Both the position numbers and the translations under genes were made by a program. A DNA stretch of 64,000 nucleotides from an uncultured Actinomycetes bacterium (GTDB lineage: Bacteria > Actinomycetota > Thermoleophilia > Solirubrobacterales > 70-9), in NCBI GenBank assembly GCA_937907435.1, contig CALCIA010000138.1, positions 66,757 to 130,756 of the forward strand. The letters run 5' to 3'. The notes beneath the pieces are model-generated. The model was not told where the DNA came from. It worked only from the letters and a program-made list of their open reading frames with translations, and did not search any database. Below are positions 60,871 through 64,000 of this stretch, piece by piece. How positions within the stretch are numbered: the first letter of the stretch is position 1; every line of letters starts with the position of its first letter.

Positions 60871-60970
60871 GCTCACCCGCCGCGTGACCGGCGCCGGACT
60901 TGCGCTGATCTGCACCTGGAGGCGATGGTCGACAGCCCTCGGGCCCGATGCCCCGGATCCGACCCGCGCC

Positions 60971-61363
60971 TCAGTCGACGGGGCAGACCTGTAACGACGT
61001 ACAGCCGGCGAGGCGGTCGAAGTCGGAATCCGCGTGGAGGACCGCGACCCCCTCGCGGATCGCGTGGGCGGCGATCAGGCAGTCGATCAGCTTGCGCACG
61101 GTCTCCCCGCGACGTCGGCAGGTGCGGTAGAGCGCCGCCGCGGTCTCGTAGTCGACCGGCGAGGTCTCGAGGACGGCGGCCCGGGCGAGGAGGCCGCGAA
61201 GGCCCTCGAGGTGCTGCTCGTCGCGGGCCCCGGCGAGCACCTCCATGCGGATCGGGTGGCAGGTCGCGATCTCCTCGCCGAGGAGCTCGTCGACGCGCAG
61301 GCAGACCGGGCTGCCGGTGTCACGGAGGAACTCGACCCAGGCCGAGGTGTCGAGGAGGATCAT
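60971..61363 (-). CDS. PIN-domain toxin VapC
   Basis: A 130-residue PIN toxin with all four acidic positions: MILLDTSAWVEFLRD (Asp), PIRMEVLAGARD (Glu), RKLIDCLIAAHAI (Asp) and VLHADSDFDRLA (Asp). I chose the ATG at 61363, which overlaps the antitoxin stop (ATGA); an earlier codon would extend into the antitoxin. Cleaves tRNA or rRNA in characterised members. Confidence 0.9.
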   Translation of the reverse strand: MILLDTSAWVEFLRDTGSPVCLRVDELLGEEIATCHPIRMEVLAGARDEQHLEGLRGLLARAAVLETSPVDYETAAALYRTCRRRGETVRKLIDCLIAAHAIREGVAVLHADSDFDRLAGCTSLQVCPVD

Positions 61364-61563
61364 CCGACCCGGCCCGAGCGCATCTCCTCCAGGTCGCCGT
61401 CCCACCCCGACCCGCGCAGCCGCCGGGCCCGATCGAGGTCGAGGGCCTCGGAGGCGACGGTGCGGAGCGCGAAGTTCACCGCCTCACGCTTGGTCGCGAG
61501 CCGGTAGCGCCGCATCACCGCGTCGCAGGCCTTCTCGTCGATGTCGATGTTGGTACGTGCCAT
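61360..61563 (-). CDS. VapB-family antitoxin
   Basis: A 67-residue ribbon-helix-helix type antitoxin (MARTNIDIDEKACDAVMRRY, TKREAVNFALRTVASEAL), with a C-terminal toxin-binding tail containing GSGWDGDLEEMR. Start chosen at the conserved MARTNI. The region upstream carries two near-direct repeats GGTGTATCG/GGTGTATGG that may be its operator. Confidence 0.88.
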   Translation of the reverse strand: MARTNIDIDEKACDAVMRRYRLATKREAVNFALRTVASEALDLDRARRLRGSGWDGDLEEMRSGRVG

Positions 61564-61623
61564 ACACCGACGATACACCTACGCTGCCATGCAAGGGAGC
61601 CTACCCGGGCGCGCTCAGCTCGA

Positions 61624-62427
61624 TCATGGGGTGGCGGGTTCGGGAACGGCCCCGCCGATCTCCTGGTCGGCGGGGGTGTCCTTGCCGGTGCGGGCGAGGT
61701 GGCGCACGATGAGCGCGATCGCGCCGGCGAAGAGCAGGCTGACGAGCCCGCTGCCGAGGCCGACCCCTTCCGGTTTGCCGAGCCAGTCGGCGACCGAGGC
61801 GCCGAGCGGTCGGGTCACCACGTAGGCGAACCAGAAGGAGAGGATCGAGCCCATCCCGAGGCGGAAGTAGCCGATCGCGGGGATCGAGATGATCGCCGCG
61901 AAGAGCCAGATCGAACCGAAGTAGCCGAGCCCGAAGGTGTAGGCGGTGAGATCGCCGGCCGCGGTGCCGAGGGCGAAGGTGGCCAGCACCGCGGCCCAGT
62001 AGAACACCTCACGTCGAGGGGTGGTGATGCTGTGGATCGAAAGGGTGCCCTCGGTCCGGTACCAGGTGCGGAACACCACCGCGAGGACGATCGCGTAGAA
62101 GATGGTCGAGGCGATGTAGGGGACGCCGAGGCCCACGTGCAGGACGTCGGCGCACATCGTGCCGAACACACCGACCATCGCCACCGCGAACCAGTAACAC
62201 CAGGGGATATAGCGGTCCTTGGTGAATTGGATGTAGATCGCGACCGCGAAGGCGATCGCACCGAGGACGACGGCGATCTCCGGTACCAGCGCATGCACCA
62301 ACCAGTCGGAGGTCGACTCGCCCATCGCCGTGGTCAGGGCCTTGACGAGCCAGAACCAGGCGGTCACCTCGGGCACCTTCGAGTAGGTGTGTCGACTGGA
62401 GGCGAATCGGTGGAGGGTACGGTCCAT
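61624..62427 (-). CDS. COG4705-type membrane protein
   Basis: A 267-residue polytopic protein with about eight helices. The signature KVPEVTAWFWLVKALTTAMG near the start and the paired FALGTAAGDLTA and YVVTRPLGASVADWLG segments define the COG4705 family, whose function is unknown. It is a paralogue of the next gene, with the same repeat of motifs. ATG at 62427 is used; an in-frame ATG 27 bases upstream is possible. Confidence 0.8.
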   Translation of the reverse strand: MDRTLHRFASSRHTYSKVPEVTAWFWLVKALTTAMGESTSDWLVHALVPEIAVVLGAIAFAVAIYIQFTKDRYIPWCYWFAVAMVGVFGTMCADVLHVGLGVPYIASTIFYAIVLAVVFRTWYRTEGTLSIHSITTPRREVFYWAAVLATFALGTAAGDLTAYTFGLGYFGSIWLFAAIISIPAIGYFRLGMGSILSFWFAYVVTRPLGASVADWLGKPEGVGLGSGLVSLLFAGAIALIVRHLARTGKDTPADQEIGGAVPEPATP

Positions 62428-62486
62428 GATCGAAAGGGACGAGGCCGACGGCAAGCTACGGTCGAGGCCTTAACAGCCCATGAGAG

Positions 62487-63707
62487 TCAGGCGGCCGCCA
62501 CCGCCTCCGTCGGCAGTCCGAGCTGGGCGACCCGGTTGGGAAGGTCGACGTGGAGCCAGTGCGAGAGATGGGTCGGCGGCGTCTCCAGGAGGATCTCGGT
62601 GTAGGCGCCGGAGTCGAGCTCTTCGACTATGTCGTCGTAGGCGTTCGGATTGTTCGCCACCCGTCCGGAGACCTCGCCCCCGGTGACCTTCCGAAGTGGG
62701 GGCAGTGCCCCGGCGAGCAACTCGTCGCCGTCGGCGGGCACGGGGTCACCGTGGTCGAAGCCGAGGTTGTGAGGGTTGGGGACGAGGACGTGGAAACGCT
62801 CGGCGCCCGCCGCCACCCGCTCGCGCACGGCCATGATCAGCGACTCGGTCGGGGCGACCTTGTTGAGGACGACGAGAACCGCCGGACCGGTCCCGGGGGA
62901 AGCGGCGACCGGCCCGGAGCGGATCACGTCGCGCTTCGAGATCGCCAGATAGACGACCAGGGCGAGGATGGTGGAGAGGAAGATGACCGAGGTGACGGTG
63001 GTGCCGAGGCCGAGGCCGCCTTCTTCGGTCGGCGAGGCCAGGTAGTCACCGATCGAGGCGCCCAACGGCCGGGTCAGGATGTAGGCGAGCCAGAAGGAGA
63101 GGATCGCGTTCATCCGCAGGGCGAAGTGGCAGAAGGCGATGATCGCGATCGCGCCGGCGAAGATCCCCACCGTCGGCAGGTAGCCGAGTTCCAGCTTCTC
63201 GGAGATCAGGTCGCCGGCAGAGGTGCCGAGCGCGAAGGTGAAGAGGATCGTCGCCCAGTAGAAGGCCTCGCGCCTGCTGGTGACGATGGTGTGGACGGAG
63301 AGGGTACGCTCGCTCCAGTACCAGGTGGCGAAGGTCACGATCAGACAGATGCTGAAGGCGATCGTCGTCGTTTCCAGGGCCACCCCGTAGTTTTCGACCA
63401 GGTTGTCGGAGACCAGCGTGCCGACGACGCTGACCAGCACCACCGCCAGCCAATAGATGCCGGGTACGTAGCGACGGGAGCGGAACTGGGCCACCATCAC
63501 CGCGATCAAGACCGCACCCATGATGTAGGAGGTGTTGGTGAGTCCGAGCCCGAGGTTTTCGTTCAGGTTGTCGGCGAAGGTCTCACCCACCGTGGTGCAG
63601 AGGATCTTGATGATCCAGAAGTAGACGGTGATCTCGGGGACCTTGTTGAGCATGCGGCGCCCGGGGCTGGGGACCGCCTGGCTGGGGAGTGCATGGGCTG
63701 AGTTCAT
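62487..63707 (-). CDS. COG4705-type membrane protein with soluble C-terminal domain
   Basis: A 406-residue protein. Residues about 20-265 form the COG4705 membrane part (KVPEITVYFWIIKILCTTVG, TFALGTSAGDLISEKL, YILTRPLGASIGDYLA). Residues about 280-406 form a soluble alpha/beta domain (AVLVVLNKVAPTESLIMAVRE, ERFHVLVPNPHNLGFDHG, YTEILLETPPTHLSHWLHVD) resembling a UspA-like nucleotide-binding fold. The fusion suggests that the unknown transport or sensing function is coupled to a cytosolic ligand. Probably co-transcribed with the shorter paralogue downstream. Confidence 0.8.
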   Translation of the reverse strand: MNSAHALPSQAVPSPGRRMLNKVPEITVYFWIIKILCTTVGETFADNLNENLGLGLTNTSYIMGAVLIAVMVAQFRSRRYVPGIYWLAVVLVSVVGTLVSDNLVENYGVALETTTIAFSICLIVTFATWYWSERTLSVHTIVTSRREAFYWATILFTFALGTSAGDLISEKLELGYLPTVGIFAGAIAIIAFCHFALRMNAILSFWLAYILTRPLGASIGDYLASPTEEGGLGLGTTVTSVIFLSTILALVVYLAISKRDVIRSGPVAASPGTGPAVLVVLNKVAPTESLIMAVRERVAAGAERFHVLVPNPHNLGFDHGDPVPADGDELLAGALPPLRKVTGGEVSGRVANNPNAYDDIVEELDSGAYTEILLETPPTHLSHWLHVDLPNRVAQLGLPTEAVAAA

Positions 63708-63736
63708 GCGGCCACTGTGGGGGTCCGCGATTAGAC

Positions 63737-63795
63737 GAAGGTGAGAGATTCGTGGGTGGGTCTCTCATCCGGTTGCGCCCGGTGATCTCACCTTC
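63737..63795. promoter_or_regulatory. inverted repeat in divergent promoter region
   Basis: GAAGGTGAGA (63737-63746) and TCTCACCTTC (63786-63795) form a perfect 10+10 inverted repeat with a 39-base gap, followed by TTCATTTCATC. It lies between the COG4705-USP gene and the divergent gene at 63827, a suitable place for an operator controlling both. Confidence 0.45.
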
Positions 63796-63826
63796 ATTTC
63801 ATCTGCCCACGCCAGGGTGCGCCCGT

Positions 63827-64000
63827 ATGGCGACGGCCACTCCGACCCCGACGCCGACGCGATCGACGCCGCCCCGGCGGCGCCCGCGTCCCAGGCGCCT
63901 GCCGCTCTGGCGGCGCGTCCGCCGGGTGGCGACCGTGGCCTGCGTCTTCTGCCTCGCCGTCGCGGCGCTCTCCTGGCTGCCGGCGGTGACCGGCAGCCGC
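63827..64000 (+). CDS. membrane or secreted protein, partial (cut by window end)
   Basis: The first 58 codons of a gene that continues past the window: a Thr/Pro-rich then Arg-rich N-terminus (TPPRRRPRPRRLPLWRRVRR) followed by a hydrophobic segment (VATVACVFCLAVAALSWLPA) that is a membrane anchor or signal. No domain is visible yet. Divergent from the COG4705 genes. Confidence 0.6.
   Translation, partial: MATATPTPTPTRSTPPRRRPRPRRLPLWRRVRRVATVACVFCLAVAALSWLPAVTGSR

Overview
The window is GC-rich actinobacterial chromosome. Gene content (lipoprotein PstS with PHO-type boxes, very Gly/Ala/Arg-rich proteins, GTG and TTG starts, large secreted proteins with Cys-bearing repeats) suggests Actinomycetota, possibly Thermoleophilia/Solirubrobacterales. 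That placement is inference; no rRNA gene or complete tRNA gene is present to confirm it.

Layout. (1) 1-300: broken pieces of phoU and pstC in rearranged orientation. (2) 500-9,200: copper-handling cluster with a P1B ATPase, CopZ-like chaperone, CcdA-like membrane protein plus cupredoxin, Csp-type copper-storage protein and MerR regulator. Three of the promoters carry similar MerR-type dyads. Decayed transposases (IS481, IS982, IS630) are scattered through it. (3) 9,300-12,300: IS481 remnant, intact IS110 transposase, 22-bp inverted-repeat pair, arsM pseudogene. (4) 12,300-23,800: two complete phosphate-uptake systems (pstSCAB-phoU and pstSCAB) with PHO-type boxes, two receiver-less PhoB-type DNA-binding proteins and a pair of zinc-ribbon proteins. 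(5) 24,200-31,500: aquaporin fragment, three MpsC/DUF2294 proteins (one fused to STAS), an HD protein, CtaG, a CDF exporter with its ArsR regulator, and a split chrB-chrA chromate operon.

(6) 31,600-57,000 is a defence/mobile region. Its first module is a HARE-HTH protein, a ComEC-like metallo-beta-lactamase-fold protein, and an 1140-residue protein combining an E2-like domain, a ThiF/E1 domain, a JAB isopeptidase and a patatin phospholipase. Then come four copies of a repeat. Three of them contain the 3' half of a tRNA-Ala(CGC) gene flanked by inverted arm-like motifs, so they look like tandem attP-type junctions. They divide the DNA into three cargo blocks: 37.4-45.8 kb (UvrD helicase, HigBA/ImmA, beta protein/sce7726, MazEF), 45.9-49.1 kb (secreted protein, AbrB-PIN, DUF429) and 49.1-56.9 kb (DUF4160/DUF2442-XRE-ImmA; an EEP nuclease divergent from a radical SAM-kinase-EEP-membrane protein operon; a HEPN-like protein; a mazF remnant). 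No integrase gene was found in any block.

(7) 57,000-64,000: a secreted protein with 14 Cys-containing repeats, small HTH and toxin-antitoxin genes, two COG4705 membrane proteins (one with a soluble C-terminal domain) and the start of a further membrane-protein gene cut by the window edge.
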